NCBI RefSeq assembly: GCF_038449125.1
Contig: NZ_CP151800.1
Coordinates: 3,630,406-3,694,405, forward strand
DNA from: Kosakonia sp. BYX6
Lineage (GTDB): Bacteria > Pseudomonadota > Gammaproteobacteria > Enterobacterales > Enterobacteriaceae
Reading direction: 5' to 3'
Length of the DNA: 64,000 nucleotides
The position numbers were made by a program, and so were the translations under genes. Of this stretch, positions 1 through 9,478 are shown piece by piece. Position 1 is the stretch's first letter; each line of letters begins with the position of its first letter. Below the pieces are notes generated by a model, which was given only the letters and a program-made list of their open reading frames with translations, had not been told where the DNA came from and ran no database searches.

Positions 1-1125
1 CGTCGTCCAGGATGAGATCAAATACTGGAACGAGCTGCGCACCTGCTCAAATACGTTGGTGATTTGGCGCATCAGACCAAAAGTGATCGCTCCCGCCGCA
101 ATCGTCGGAAACAGCACCACCAGGCCGAACACCACATCAACTTGCAGGTACAGGATACGGGCGATGTTGAAATACATATAGTGGAAATAGAGACGAAAAT
201 AGTTTTGGCGCACCGCGCTAAATAGCTCAGCAACGGTATTGGGCCGTGCACGACCGGCGTCATCTTCGCCGTACACCAGCTCTTTACGGTACGCCGCTTC
301 CACGCGTTGATTCTTAAATTCCAGCCCCGGCAGCTTGATCCCGATAAACGCCAGCAGCAGCGTACCGAACAGCGCCCAGCCAATGGCCGCAATCACCAGG
401 CCGTAAGCCACATGCCCCACCAGCGGCAACTCCTGCACGCGCGGCGACAGCGCCACCAGCACCGGCAGAAACGCAATCAAGGTCATTACCGCATTGATAA
501 AGCTGACGCCCATATCCTCCAGCGTCGAGGCAAAACGCATAGTATCTTCCTGCACGCGCTGCGCTGCGCCTTCGATGTGGCGAAGATGTTCCCAATGCGC
601 CATGTAATATTCGTTCATCGCTGTGCGCCAGCGAAACACATAGTGGCTGATAAAAAAGCTGTTCAGCACCGACACGGTGACGGCGATCAGCGCGATCCAC
701 AAAAAGACGCCAATTTCGCTGTAAAGCTGTTGCAGGCTGACAGTGTTTGGCGCGCTCAGCGCTTTCTGGATGAGATCGTAAAACGGCTCGTACCAGGCGT
801 TAATCGCGACGTTCACTTCCACCAAAAACCAAGTGACGAAGATGATTAACGCCGTGCCCAGAATCGACCAGTACTGCCAGCGATGCGGCGATAACGTCAC
901 CCAACATAGCGTGAATATGCCGACGCACACCGCGTAGTACGTATAAAAAAGCAAAAAGCTGGGGCACCAGAAACGCGTGGCGCTGATCGGCACCTCCGCC
1001 GAGACGCCGGTTAAGCGCATTAGCCAGGCTTCGCCGCCCGCCTGCCAGAAAACGACAGTGACCAGCGCCCAGATAAAAGCCGACACAAAGAACACGGTCG
1101 GCTTCGGAAAGAAAGATTTAAACAT
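1..1125 (-). CDS. sbmA: SbmA peptide-antibiotic transporter (3' end outside window)
   Basis: Inner-membrane, proton-driven importer that takes up microcins B17/J25, bleomycin and proline-rich antimicrobial peptides. The frame stays open from the ATG at 1125 to the window edge, giving 375 of the roughly 406 residues of the E. coli protein. It opens [17 protein letters not shown] and keeps family-conserved stretches such as [31 protein letters not shown] and [11 protein letters not shown], ending in-frame at SSWTT. Several hydrophobic segments are visible. A GGAGAG ribosome site precedes the start. ampH lies in the opposite direction two genes away, the usual sbmA/ampH neighbourhood. Only the C-terminal 30 or so residues are missing, through the window boundary. 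Confidence 0.96.
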   Translation of the reverse strand, partial: MFKSFFPKPTVFFVSAFIWALVTVVFWQAGGEAWLMRLTGVSAEVPISATRFWCPSFLLFYTYYAVCVGIFTLCWVTLSPHRWQYWSILGTALIIFVTWFLVEVNVAINAWYEPFYDLIQKALSAPNTVSLQQLYSEIGVFLWIALIAVTVSVLNSFFISHYVFRWRTAMNEYYMAHWEHLRHIEGAAQRVQEDTMRFASTLEDMGVSFINAVMTLIAFLPVLVALSPRVQELPLVGHVAYGLVIAAIGWALFGTLLLAFIGIKLPGLEFKNQRVEAAYRKELVYGEDDAGRARPNTVAELFSAVRQNYFRLYFHYMYFNIARILYLQVDVVFGLVVLFPTIAAGAITFGLMRQITNVFEQVRSSFQYLISSWTT

Positions 1126-1197
1126 AGGACTCTCCTGCTCATTTCTTATTATTTACAACAATGCTGTGTCTCTGATTTGCCCGCCGCGCAGCAGTGA

Positions 1198-1222
1198 CAA
1201 AAAAGCGCCGCAATGCGGCGCT
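1198..1222 (-). terminator. Rho-independent terminator of the cysteine hydrolase gene
   Basis: Minus-strand stem AGCGCCGCA / TGCGGCGCT with a one-base loop, followed by a T-run, about 30 bases after the hydrolase stop codon. Confidence 0.8.
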
Positions 1223-1253
1223 GGTTCGCTTAATCTGACCTAAGGTTAACCCC

Positions 1254-1787
1254 TTAGTTCGTTTGCCATTCGTGAACAATTGTTTCGACAGTTTTCACCA
1301 ACACCGGATTTCCCGGCACCGTTAACGTTCGCCATACCTCATTGTAGTGATCGATCAAGGTTGCGGCCTGCGCCGCCGGGCGATTGGCGGTGGTGTGCGC
1401 GTCTTGCGCCACGGTAATGGCATAACCCCGGCTGGCACCGTTTTTCAGCGTCGTATCCACGCAATAATCGGTCGCGCAGCCACACATCACAAAAGCCGAA
1501 ATGTCGTGCTCGCGCAGCACGTTTTCCAGTTGGGTTTTGTAAAACGCGTCGCAGGCGGTTTTGGTGACGTACAACGCATTCGCGGGCTGGTTGAGTTCTG
1601 GCAATATCTCAAACCCTTTACTGCCCTCTTCCAGCCCGCCCTCTTCGGCATGCTGAATAAAAATGACGTTGTCTGCCGCCGCCGTCAGTTGGTTAATACG
1701 CGCCACGCATTGTTCGCGCGCCAGGCGCGGCATCTCGAAGACGCCGTTTTGCATATCCACGACCATCACTACCCGTTGACCTGCCAT
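1254..1787 (-). CDS. Isochorismatase-family cysteine hydrolase
   Basis: Cytoplasmic alpha/beta hydrolase of the isochorismatase/nicotinamidase superfamily; substrate unknown. The protein is 177 aa from the ATG at 1787, chosen because AAGGAG sits at the right distance upstream; a longer in-frame start at 1847 has no ribosome site. The family triad is visible: Asp in VVMVVDMQNG near residue 10, Lys in YVTKTACDAF, and the nucleophilic Cys in CGCATDYCVDTT, with the following small-residue strand. It is monocistronic with its own terminator. Similar enterobacterial proteins are annotated only as cysteine hydrolase, so I give no symbol. Confidence 0.85.
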   Translation of the reverse strand: MAGQRVVMVVDMQNGVFEMPRLAREQCVARINQLTAAADNVIFIQHAEEGGLEEGSKGFEILPELNQPANALYVTKTACDAFYKTQLENVLREHDISAFVMCGCATDYCVDTTLKNGASRGYAITVAQDAHTTANRPAAQAATLIDHYNEVWRTLTVPGNPVLVKTVETIVHEWQTN

Positions 1788-1977
1788 TGCCGTACTCCTT
1801 TGCGGGGAAAAAAGGAGCTTATCACAGGCCTTTTCCGCGCTCGCCATAGGGAAAATATTTCATATTTACCCATCGTTACGGATTACGGCGAAACATTACG
1901 CTTATTCGCCCTTTGCAACGGGACGCTAAGTAGTATAAATACGCTCTATCTTTCCCCGTTATTAATGGATCTCTTCG

Positions 1978-3135
1978 TTGAAACGTTGTCTGCTTTTCTC
2001 CGCGATGTTGTTTGCGCTGAGCTTGACCAGCGTCCAGGCGGCGCAACAATCCCCTGACCCGGTATTTGCTTCCGATATTGTTGATCGCTACGCCAACCAT
2101 ATTTTTTACGGTAGCGGCGCGACCGGCATGGCGCTGGTGGTGATTGACGGTAACCAGCGCGTGTTCAGAAGTTATGGTGAAACCCGCCCGGGCAACGATG
2201 TTCGCCCGCAGCTCGATTCCGTTATCCGCATCGCGTCGCTCTCCAAACTGATGACCAGTGAAATGCTGGTGAAACTGCTCGATCAGGGCCGCGTGCGCCT
2301 CGACGATCCCTTAAGCAAATACGCGCCGCCCGGTACGCGCGTGCCGACCTACCAGGGCGAGCCGATTACGCTGGTTAACCTGGCGACGCACACCAGCAGC
2401 CTGCCGCGCGAACAACCCGGCGGCGCCGCGAAGCGCCCGGTGTTTGTCTGGCCGACGCAAGAGCAACGCTGGAGTTGGCTCTCCACCGCCGCGCTGAAAA
2501 CCGCGCCCGGCACGCAAGCCGCTTACTCCAACCTGGCGTTTGATCTGCTGGCCGATGCCCTCGCCAAAGCGGGCGGCAAGCCTTATCCGCAGTTGTTTGA
2601 AGAGCAGATCACCCGCCCGCTAGGGATGAAAGACACTACGTTTACCCCGTCGCCGGATCAGTGCAAACGCCTGATGGTGGCCGAGAAAGGCGCCAGCCCG
2701 TGTAACAATACGTTGGCGGCGATTGGCAGCGGCGGCGTGTACTCAACGCCTGGCGATATGATGCGCTGGATGCAGCAGTTCCTGTCGTCGGATTTCTACA
2801 CCCGCAATGCGCAGGCGGATCGCATGCAGACGCTGATCTACCCGCGTAATCAGTTGACCAAAGTGATCGGTATGGATGTGCCGGGCAAAGCCGATGCGCT
2901 CGGTCTGGGTTGGGTCTATATGGCGCCGAAAGAGGGCCATCCGGGCATTATTCAAAAAACCGGCGGCGGCGGCGGTTTTATCACTTATATGGCGATGGTG
3001 CCGCAGCATAATGTCGGCGTGTTTGTGGTCATCACCCGTTCACCGTTGACGCGCTTTACCAATATGAGCGACGGCGTGAACGATCTGGTCAGCGAATTGA
3101 GCAGCAACAAGCCTGTGGTGATCCCCGCGTCCTGA
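1978..3135 (+). CDS. ampH: AmpH penicillin-binding protein (DD-carboxypeptidase/endopeptidase)
   Basis: Periplasmic class-C low-molecular-mass penicillin-binding protein that trims peptidoglycan stem peptides and binds beta-lactams; E. coli AmpH works in cell-wall remodelling and recycling. 385 aa, near-identical in length and sequence to E. coli AmpH. A signal peptide (residues 1-21, cleavage near VQA-AQ) is followed by the serine-beta-lactamase-fold motifs: SLSK (Ser87, Lys90), AYSN near residue 182, and KTG near 327 (IIQKTGGGGG). The start is a TTG at 1978 with only a weak ribosome site, but it reproduces the known N-terminus MKR.LLFSA. Transcribed away from the hydrolase and sbmA. Confidence 0.96.
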   Translation: MKRCLLFSAMLFALSLTSVQAAQQSPDPVFASDIVDRYANHIFYGSGATGMALVVIDGNQRVFRSYGETRPGNDVRPQLDSVIRIASLSKLMTSEMLVKLLDQGRVRLDDPLSKYAPPGTRVPTYQGEPITLVNLATHTSSLPREQPGGAAKRPVFVWPTQEQRWSWLSTAALKTAPGTQAAYSNLAFDLLADALAKAGGKPYPQLFEEQITRPLGMKDTTFTPSPDQCKRLMVAEKGASPCNNTLAAIGSGGVYSTPGDMMRWMQQFLSSDFYTRNAQADRMQTLIYPRNQLTKVIGMDVPGKADALGLGWVYMAPKEGHPGIIQKTGGGGGFITYMAMVPQHNVGVFVVITRSPLTRFTNMSDGVNDLVSELSSNKPVVIPAS

Positions 3136-3254
3136 TGCCGTACGAGGCAGTCGCCATTGCGGCCTGCCTCGCACTTAACGGCGATTTTGGTAAAACATCT
3201 GGCTAGCTTATCGGCTACAATGCCGCCATCTGTTCCATAAATATCAGGCATACC

Positions 3255-4226
3255 ATGACCGATTTAATTACCCGTCCTCGCCGCCTGCGTAAATCACCTG
3301 CGTTGCGCGCCCTGTTTGAAGAAACAACACTGAGCAAAAACGACCTGGTGTTGCCGATCTTTGTTGAAGAAGAGCTGGATGATTACAAAGCCATCACCGC
3401 CATGCCAGGCGTGATGCGCATTCCGGAAAAATACCTCGCGCGGGAAATTGAGCGCATCGCCAACGCCGGGATCCGTTCGGTCATGACGTTTGGTATTTCC
3501 CACCACACCGATGAAACCGGCAGCGACACCTGGCAGGAAAATGGCCTTGTGGCGCGGATGTCGCGCATCTGCAAAGAGACGGTGCCGGAAATGGTTGTCA
3601 TGTCCGATACCTGTTTTTGCGAATACACCTCGCACGGCCACTGCGGCGTGCTGTGCGATCACGGCGTGGATAACGACGCGACCCTGCTGAACCTCGGTCG
3701 ACAAGCGGTAGTTGCCGCCGCCGCCGGTGCGGATTTCATTGCGCCGTCCGCCGCGATGGACGGCCAGGTGCAGGCGATTCGCCACGCGCTGGATGCCGCG
3801 GGCTTTACCGATACCGCCATCATGTCTTATTCCACCAAGTTCGCTTCTTCGTTCTACGGCCCGTTCCGTGAAGCGGCGGGCACTGCGTTGAAAGGCGATC
3901 GCAAAACCTACCAGATGAACCCGATGAACCGTCGCGAAGCGATCCGCGAGTCGCTTATCGACCAGGCGGAAGGCGCAGATTGCCTGATGGTGAAACCGGC
4001 CGGCGCGTACCTGGATATCCTGCGTGATATCCGCGAACGCACCGAGTTGCCGCTCGGGGCGTATCAGGTGAGCGGTGAATACGCGATGATCAAGTTTGCC
4101 GCCCAGGCAGGCGCGATTGACGAAGATAAAGTGGTGCTGGAAAGCCTGAGCGCCATCAAACGCGCCGGCGCGGATCTGATCTTCAGCTACTTCGCACTCG
4201 ATCTCGCCGAACGCGGGCTTATCTAA
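3255..4226 (+). CDS. hemB: Delta-aminolevulinic acid dehydratase (porphobilinogen synthase)
   Basis: Condenses two 5-aminolevulinate molecules to porphobilinogen, the second committed step of haem and sirohaem synthesis, in the cytosol. 323 aa, the usual length. The zinc-binding cysteine cluster [15 protein letters not shown] (near residues 120-134) and both active-site lysines, in [14 protein letters not shown] (about 195) and MVKPAG (about 247), are present. The C-terminus ends [15 protein letters not shown] as in E. coli. REP sequences follow the stop. No operon partner; the next gene is over 200 bases away. Confidence 0.98.
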   Translation: MTDLITRPRRLRKSPALRALFEETTLSKNDLVLPIFVEEELDDYKAITAMPGVMRIPEKYLAREIERIANAGIRSVMTFGISHHTDETGSDTWQENGLVARMSRICKETVPEMVVMSDTCFCEYTSHGHCGVLCDHGVDNDATLLNLGRQAVVAAAAGADFIAPSAAMDGQVQAIRHALDAAGFTDTAIMSYSTKFASSFYGPFREAAGTALKGDRKTYQMNPMNRREAIRESLIDQAEGADCLMVKPAGAYLDILRDIRERTELPLGAYQVSGEYAMIKFAAQAGAIDEDKVVLESLSAIKRAGADLIFSYFALDLAERGLI

Positions 4227-4236
4227 TCCTTGTAAA

Positions 4237-4320
4237 ATGCCTGATGGCGCTGCGCTTATCAGGCCTACACAAGCTGTAATTTGTAGGCCGGATAAGGCGC
4301 CAGCCGCCATCCGGCGTAAC
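4237..4320. repeat. REP/BIME palindromic repeats after hemB
   Basis: Two facing REP-type units (GCCTGATGGCGCTGCGCTTA and the inverted GGCCGGATAAGGCGC ... GCCGCCATCCGGC) form a BIME in the hemB-acyltransferase gap. Such units stabilise upstream mRNA and bind gyrase or Pol I in E. coli. Confidence 0.85.
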
Positions 4321-4458
4321 CGCAAAACCCGCCACTCCTTCCGCTTTCCAAATCGTGACTGCACTCACGTCTTCTATTTGTCAGATGTTCATTGTAATGA
4401 AATGTAAGCGTCATCTTCGACCTTTACTGTCATCGGCAAGACGGGAGGAGAAACCATC

Positions 4459-6174
4459 ATGTTTAGTCTTGATAACGTACTTGAGGATCTCTGGCCACAC
4501 GCCAGACCCGCCCCCTGGCAAAAGCGTTTACTCAAGCGCCTGTTTTACGAACAGGAATTCCAGCAGTTCGCCGCCAAACACCGCCATCTGAAAGGGTTGG
4601 ATATGGTGGAGCAAGTACTCGAACACCTTCAGATCCGCTGCGCCGTTCCCACTCACGACCTCGAACAAATCCCCGAACATGGCCCGCTGGTCATCATCTC
4701 TAACCACCCCACCGGCACGCTCGACGGGCTAGCGTTGATGTACGCCGTTTCCCGCGTGCGCCGCGACGTGAAAGTGGTCACCAACCGCATGCTGGCGCAT
4801 CTTGAGCCGCTAAGCTCGCTGTTTATCCCGGTGGATAATATGGGCGGGCGCACGCGCAAATCCTCGTTGCAACAAATGGAAAACCATCTGCAAGCCGGCG
4901 GCGTGCTGATCTTCTTCCCAGCCGGGGAAGTCTCTCGTGTGACCCGCAAAGGGATCCGCGATAAAAGCTGGCACGCCGGGTTTATTAAGCTGGCGAACAA
5001 ATTCCGCGCTCCGCTGCTGCCCACGTGGATCGATGCCCACAACAGCGCGCTGTTTTATGCCAGCGCGATGGTGTCGGAAACCCTGCCGCTGTTGTTGCTG
5101 ATGCAGCAGATGTTTCGTCGCCGCGACAGTAACCTGCCGATCAAAATCGGCCAACGCATTCCCTGGGATAGCTGGCACACAACGGCGCTCGCGCCACGCG
5201 AACTGGCCGATAAGTGTCGCCAGCATGTCCTGCGCCTGGGCAAGGGATTGCCCGGTACGTTCAAAACCGAATGCGCCATCGCCCGCCCGGAAGACAGGGC
5301 CACGCTGCGCCGCGAGCTCAACAACGCCGAGTGCCTTGGGCGCACGGCGGATGGCAAAATTATTTACCTCTGGCAGCGCAAAGGTCAGGAAGACGCGCCG
5401 CTGCTACGCGAACTGGGGCGTCTGCGGGAGATCGCCTTTCGCGCGGTGGGCGAAGGCAGCGGTAAACGTCGTGATACGGATAGATATGACGACGATTACC
5501 TGCATTTGATCCTGTGGGATGATGCCGATCTGGAGATCGTCGGCGCGTATCGCTTTATGCCCACCGCACAGCAAATTGCTGCCCACGGGCCGGAAGGGCT
5601 CTATAGCCACAGTCTGTTCCAGTACGATGAGCGGATGGCGGATGTGCTGCGCGGGGGGATTGAGCTGGGACGCAGCTTTATTCAGCCGCGCTACTGGGGA
5701 CGTCGCGGGCTGGATTATCTGTGGTCGGGCATTGGCGCTTATTTGGCGCGTTACCCGGAGTATCGCTATCTGTTTGGCCCGGTCACTATTTCCGGCGGTA
5801 TGCCGCCTGCGGCGCGGGATCTGCTGGTGGCGTTTTATCGCCTGTGGTTCCCGGCAATCTGGCCGCTCGCCGCCTCGCGCCGCCCGTGGCCTGCCACCTT
5901 GCCAGAAGTGCTCGCGCAGTTTACCGGCGAGGATTACACCGAAGATTTGACGCGCCTGAAATCATTATTGGGCAATTTGGGTTGCGGTATTCCACCGCTG
6001 TACAAGCAATATTCTGAACTCTGCGAACCTGGCGGCGTGCAGTTTATTGACTTTGGCAGCGATCCGGATTTCAACAACTGCGTTGATGGCCTGGTGCTGG
6101 TGGATTTAACCCGCCTGAAACCCCACCGCTATGAACGCTATATTGGTGTGCATCTGCCTGCGCACGCGGAGTAG
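4459..6174 (+). CDS. Two-domain acyltransferase, OlsF-like (ornithine-lipid synthase candidate)
   Basis: A 571-aa protein with two lipid-acyltransferase domains. The N-terminal half (about 1-270) is PlsC-like, with the acyltransferase block NHPTGTLDG near residue 79 and a second block PAGEVSR near 155. The C-terminal half (about 280-570) resembles the acyl-ACP-using GNAT fold of OlsB, with ELGRSFIQPRYWGRRGLDYL and LFGPVTISGGMP. This arrangement matches OlsF, the bifunctional enzyme that makes phosphorus-free ornithine lipids in Serratia and relatives. GGAGGAG lies 10 bases before the ATG. It stands alone between REP-containing gaps. The alternative is a related haemolysin-like acyltransferase of unknown product; I am fairly sure of the domains, less so of the lipid. 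Confidence 0.75.
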   Translation: MFSLDNVLEDLWPHARPAPWQKRLLKRLFYEQEFQQFAAKHRHLKGLDMVEQVLEHLQIRCAVPTHDLEQIPEHGPLVIISNHPTGTLDGLALMYAVSRVRRDVKVVTNRMLAHLEPLSSLFIPVDNMGGRTRKSSLQQMENHLQAGGVLIFFPAGEVSRVTRKGIRDKSWHAGFIKLANKFRAPLLPTWIDAHNSALFYASAMVSETLPLLLLMQQMFRRRDSNLPIKIGQRIPWDSWHTTALAPRELADKCRQHVLRLGKGLPGTFKTECAIARPEDRATLRRELNNAECLGRTADGKIIYLWQRKGQEDAPLLRELGRLREIAFRAVGEGSGKRRDTDRYDDDYLHLILWDDADLEIVGAYRFMPTAQQIAAHGPEGLYSHSLFQYDERMADVLRGGIELGRSFIQPRYWGRRGLDYLWSGIGAYLARYPEYRYLFGPVTISGGMPPAARDLLVAFYRLWFPAIWPLAASRRPWPATLPEVLAQFTGEDYTEDLTRLKSLLGNLGCGIPPLYKQYSELCEPGGVQFIDFGSDPDFNNCVDGLVLVDLTRLKPHRYERYIGVHLPAHAE

Positions 6175-6177
6175 TTT

Positions 6178-6250
6178 TCCTGCCGGATGGCGGCCTGCCG
6201 ATGACAAACCCGCGCCCAGGCCTGATAAGCGAAGCGCCATCAGGCGTTTT
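6178..6250. repeat. REP element after the OlsF-like gene
   Basis: Contains GCCGGATGGCGGCCTG and CTGATAAGCGAAGCGCCATC arms typical of enterobacterial REP units. The rest of the 6251-6640 gap is AT-rich with no gene I can support. Confidence 0.75.
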
Positions 6251-6647
6251 TGCCAGGCCTAACCATGCACCAACCGTAACTGCGCGCGCCTGCTGTTGAG
6301 GCGCGGATTGCGCGTCCAGATAACATATAAAATGGGTCGCCAGGCCATATTCTCTCCTTCACACTGCTTATTTATCAGCGTCGGATGTTGAAATGAATAA
6401 TAGAGGTATCGGCTCACGCTAAATAAAATTTAACTCTAAAATCAGCTGGTTAATTTAATGTAAATTGTTTTTTAAAATTTGAGCGTCGCTGAATTAATTA
6501 AAGCCCGAACTCATCAAAATAACTTAAGAATAGTCAGATTTAATTTTCACCATCGCAGGGCAGCCTGCACCAAAATGCGATCCGCCGCAGTGCATGCCGT
6601 TTCTCTTCTCAAGACTTAACCCTATGAATTAAAGCGATACACTTTCC

Positions 6648-6663
6648 TGGCACTGCCTTTGCA
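6648..6663 (+). promoter_or_regulatory. Sigma-54 promoter (-24/-12) for eat-eutBC
   Basis: TGGCACTGCCTTTGCA matches the sigma-54 consensus TGGCAYR-N4-TTGCW at all but one position, with the required 10 bases between the invariant GG (6649-6650) and GC (6661-6662). It lies 41 bases before the eat start. An enhancer-binding activator would be needed; none is encoded nearby. Confidence 0.75.
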
Positions 6664-6703
6664 CTCCTGTTTGCAACTGTATTCAATGGCGAGGCAGTAA
6701 ATA

Positions 6704-8080
6704 ATGAGCACACAAACAACACTTAAAAGAACACTCGGCAGCTTCCGTCTGTGGGGCATTGCCGTCGGGCTGGTGATATCCGGGGAATATTTTGGCTGGA
6801 GTTATGGTTGGTCGCAGGCAGGCACGCTCGGCTTTCTGATTGTCGCGCTGGCCATCGCAGCGATGTATTGCGCCTTTATCTTTAGTTTTACCGAACTGAC
6901 CACCGCGATCCCCCACGCCGGTGGCCCGTTCGCTTACGCCTACCGCGCTTTCGGGCCGACGGGAGGGTTTATCGCGGGTTTCGCAACGTTAATTGAATTC
7001 GTCTTCGCGCCCCCGGCGATCGCCATGGCGATTGGCGCATACCTGAATGTGCAATTCCCCTCCTGGGATCCGAAATGGGTGGCCTGCGGCGCGTACATCA
7101 TCTTTATGACGTTGAACATTCTTGGTGTGGGCATCGCCGCGACCTTCGAATTGATCGTCACGCTGTTAGCCATTTTCGAGCTGCTGGTGTTTATGGGCGT
7201 GGTAGCGCCGGGCTTCTCGTGGAGCAACTTTACCGCCAACGGCTGGGCAGGCGCAGACAGCTTCAGCGGCCTGGCGCTGCCGGGCATGTTCGCCGCCATT
7301 CCGTTTGCTATCTGGTTTTTCCTGGCGATTGAAGGCGCGTCGATGGCGGCAGAAGAAGCTAAAGACCCGAAACGCACCATCCCACGCGCGCTGGGCGGCG
7401 GCATTTTGACCCTTACCGTGCTGGCCGTTGGCGTGATGATGTTTGCCGGTGGCGTGGGCGACTGGCGCGCGCTGTCGAACATTAACGATCCACTGCCGCA
7501 GGCGATGAAAGTGGTGGTGGGCAACAGCAGCGGCTGGCTGCACATGCTGGTGTGGCTGGGTCTGTTTGGCCTGGTGGCGTCGTTTCACGGCATCATTATG
7601 GGTTACTCCCGCCAGATCTACTCGCTGGCGCGCGCGGGTTATCTCCCGGCGAGCCTTGCGAACCTCAACCGAAAAACTCGCACGCCGCACCTGGCGATCC
7701 TCGCTGGCGGCGTGGTGGGCATTGCGGCGATTTTCTCCGACTCGCTGATTACCATCAGCGGCATGCCGCTCACGGCGTGTATTGTGACGATGTCGGTATT
7801 CGGGGCTATCGTTATGTACATCACGTCGATGGCGGCGCTGTTTAAGCTGCGCCGCAGCGAGCCGGAACTCGAGCGCCCATTCAAAGCACCGCTGTTTCCA
7901 TATGCCCCCGCTTTCGCCCTCGGCATGGCGGTGCTCTGCCTGGTGGCGATGGTTTGGTACAACACCCTGCTGGCGCTGATTTTCGCCATTATGATGCTGG
8001 GCGGCTACATGTGGTTTCGCAAAACGGCGCACGCCCGTGAACGTGCTGAAATGGACCCGCAACTGCGCGCGATCTCCTGA
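6704..8080 (+). CDS. eat: Ethanolamine permease
   Basis: APC-superfamily inner-membrane importer that brings in ethanolamine for EutBC. 458 aa with about twelve hydrophobic segments. The N-terminus carries the motif GLVISGEYFGWSYGW and then FTELTTAIPHAGGPFAYAYRAFGP, diagnostic of the Eat branch of amino-acid/ethanolamine permeases. It is the first gene of a three-gene operon, 9 bases before eutB, replacing the EutH transporter of the long eut operon. Expression probably depends on the sigma-54 promoter just upstream. No eutA reactivase, cobalamin adenosyltransferase or shell gene accompanies it. Confidence 0.93.
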   Translation: MSTQTTLKRTLGSFRLWGIAVGLVISGEYFGWSYGWSQAGTLGFLIVALAIAAMYCAFIFSFTELTTAIPHAGGPFAYAYRAFGPTGGFIAGFATLIEFVFAPPAIAMAIGAYLNVQFPSWDPKWVACGAYIIFMTLNILGVGIAATFELIVTLLAIFELLVFMGVVAPGFSWSNFTANGWAGADSFSGLALPGMFAAIPFAIWFFLAIEGASMAAEEAKDPKRTIPRALGGGILTLTVLAVGVMMFAGGVGDWRALSNINDPLPQAMKVVVGNSSGWLHMLVWLGLFGLVASFHGIIMGYSRQIYSLARAGYLPASLANLNRKTRTPHLAILAGGVVGIAAIFSDSLITISGMPLTACIVTMSVFGAIVMYITSMAALFKLRRSEPELERPFKAPLFPYAPAFALGMAVLCLVAMVWYNTLLALIFAIMMLGGYMWFRKTAHARERAEMDPQLRAIS

Positions 8081-8089
8081 GGAGTTTGA

Positions 8090-9478
8090 ATGTATAAAAC
8101 CACACTGGCGCACCGTACGTATCAGTTCGCCAGCCTGAAAGAACTGATGGCAAAGGCCTCCCCGGCGCGTTCCGGGGATGTGCTGGCCGGCGTCGCGGCG
8201 CAGTCGGCGGAGGAGCGAATGGCGGCGAAAATCGCCCTTGCGGATCTCCCACTGCGCGCGATCCTCGAGAACCCATTAATCCCTTATGAAGATGATGAGG
8301 TAACGCGCCTTATTATCGACACCCATGATGCCGCCGCTTTCGCGCGGATCGCCCATTTAACCGTGGGCGAATTTCGTGACTGGCTGCTGGCTGATACCAC
8401 CGACACCGCCATACTCAGCCAGGTCGCATCGGCCATCACACCAGAAATGGCGGCGGCGGTCAGCAAACTGATGCGCAACCAGGATCTGATCCTCGCGGCG
8501 CGCAAATGCAGCGTGATTACGCGGTTTCGCAACACCATCGGCCTGCCGGGTCACCTGAGCGTGCGTTTGCAGCCCAACCACCCGACTGACTCCCTCAAAG
8601 GTATTGCCGCCAGTATGCTGGACGGCCTGCTGTATGGTGCGGGCGATGCGGTGGTCGGCATTAATCCGGCGAGCGACAGCCTGCCGGTGCTCGATAAGCT
8701 CAACCATATGATGGCGGAGATTATTGAGCGCTTTTCGATTCCCACGCAGTCCTGCGTACTGACGCATGTCACCAACACCTTGCAGTTGATCGAACGCGGT
8801 TCGCCGGTGGATCTGGTGTTCCAGTCGGTGGCGGGCACGGAAGCGGCGAACAGCGGTTTTGGCATCAACCTCGCGCTGTTGCAGGAAGCGCAAGAGGCGG
8901 CGCTGAGCCTCAAACGCGGAACATTAGGCAATAACGTGATGTATTTCGAAACCGGCCAGGGCAGTTGCCTGTCGTCGAATGCCCATTTCGGCGTCGACCA
9001 ACAAACCTGCGAAGCGCGCGCTTACGCGGTGGCGCGCCACTTCAATCCGCTATTAGTGAATACCGTGGTGGGGTTTATCGGCCCGGAATATCTCTATGAC
9101 GGCAAGCAGATTATCCGCGCCGGGCTGGAGGATCACTTCTGCGGCAAGCTGATGGGGCTGCCAATTGGCTGCGATGTTTGCTACACCAACCATGCCGAGG
9201 CAGATCAAGATGATATGGACACCCTGCTGACGCTGCTATGCACCGCCGGGCTGACTTTCCTGATTGGTGTGCCGGGCGCGGATGACATCATGCTCAATTA
9301 CCAGAGCACCTCATTTCACGACGCGCTTTACGCCCGCCGCTTGCTGGGGTTGAAACATGCGCCGGAGTTCGCCGAATGGCTCACTAAAATGCAGATTATC
9401 GACAGCCGCGGGCAGTTGCGTCTGACGGGCGCGAACCATCCGCTGCTGACCGTTTTGCCACAAGGAGTGCTTGCATGA
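8090..9478 (+). CDS. eutB: Ethanolamine ammonia-lyase large subunit
   Basis: Catalytic subunit of the adenosylcobalamin-dependent lyase that turns ethanolamine into acetaldehyde and ammonia. 462 aa, slightly longer than the usual 453. Family blocks are present: MYKTTLAHRTYQFASLKELMA at the start region, RFRNTIGLPGHLSVRLQPNH, GLLYGAGDAVVGINPASDS, the radical-site region TNTLQLIERGSPVDLVFQSV, and GLPIGCDVCYTNHAEADQDD. A GGAG site precedes the ATG. The stop overlaps the eutC start (ATGA), indicating translational coupling. The cell must supply adenosylcobalamin from elsewhere. Confidence 0.97.
   Translation: MYKTTLAHRTYQFASLKELMAKASPARSGDVLAGVAAQSAEERMAAKIALADLPLRAILENPLIPYEDDEVTRLIIDTHDAAAFARIAHLTVGEFRDWLLADTTDTAILSQVASAITPEMAAAVSKLMRNQDLILAARKCSVITRFRNTIGLPGHLSVRLQPNHPTDSLKGIAASMLDGLLYGAGDAVVGINPASDSLPVLDKLNHMMAEIIERFSIPTQSCVLTHVTNTLQLIERGSPVDLVFQSVAGTEAANSGFGINLALLQEAQEAALSLKRGTLGNNVMYFETGQGSCLSSNAHFGVDQQTCEARAYAVARHFNPLLVNTVVGFIGPEYLYDGKQIIRAGLEDHFCGKLMGLPIGCDVCYTNHAEADQDDMDTLLTLLCTAGLTFLIGVPGADDIMLNYQSTSFHDALYARRLLGLKHAPEFAEWLTKMQIIDSRGQLRLTGANHPLLTVLPQGVLA

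Noticed and set aside
72..849. Long ORFs in other frames across the sbmA region
   Set aside because: The sbmA frame is open through the whole stretch and codes for recognisable SbmA; the others are shadows.
3142..3170. Terminator after ampH (CGAGGCAG/CTGCCTCG)
   Set aside because: The inverted repeat is real but has a long loop and no T-run, so I do not call it a terminator.
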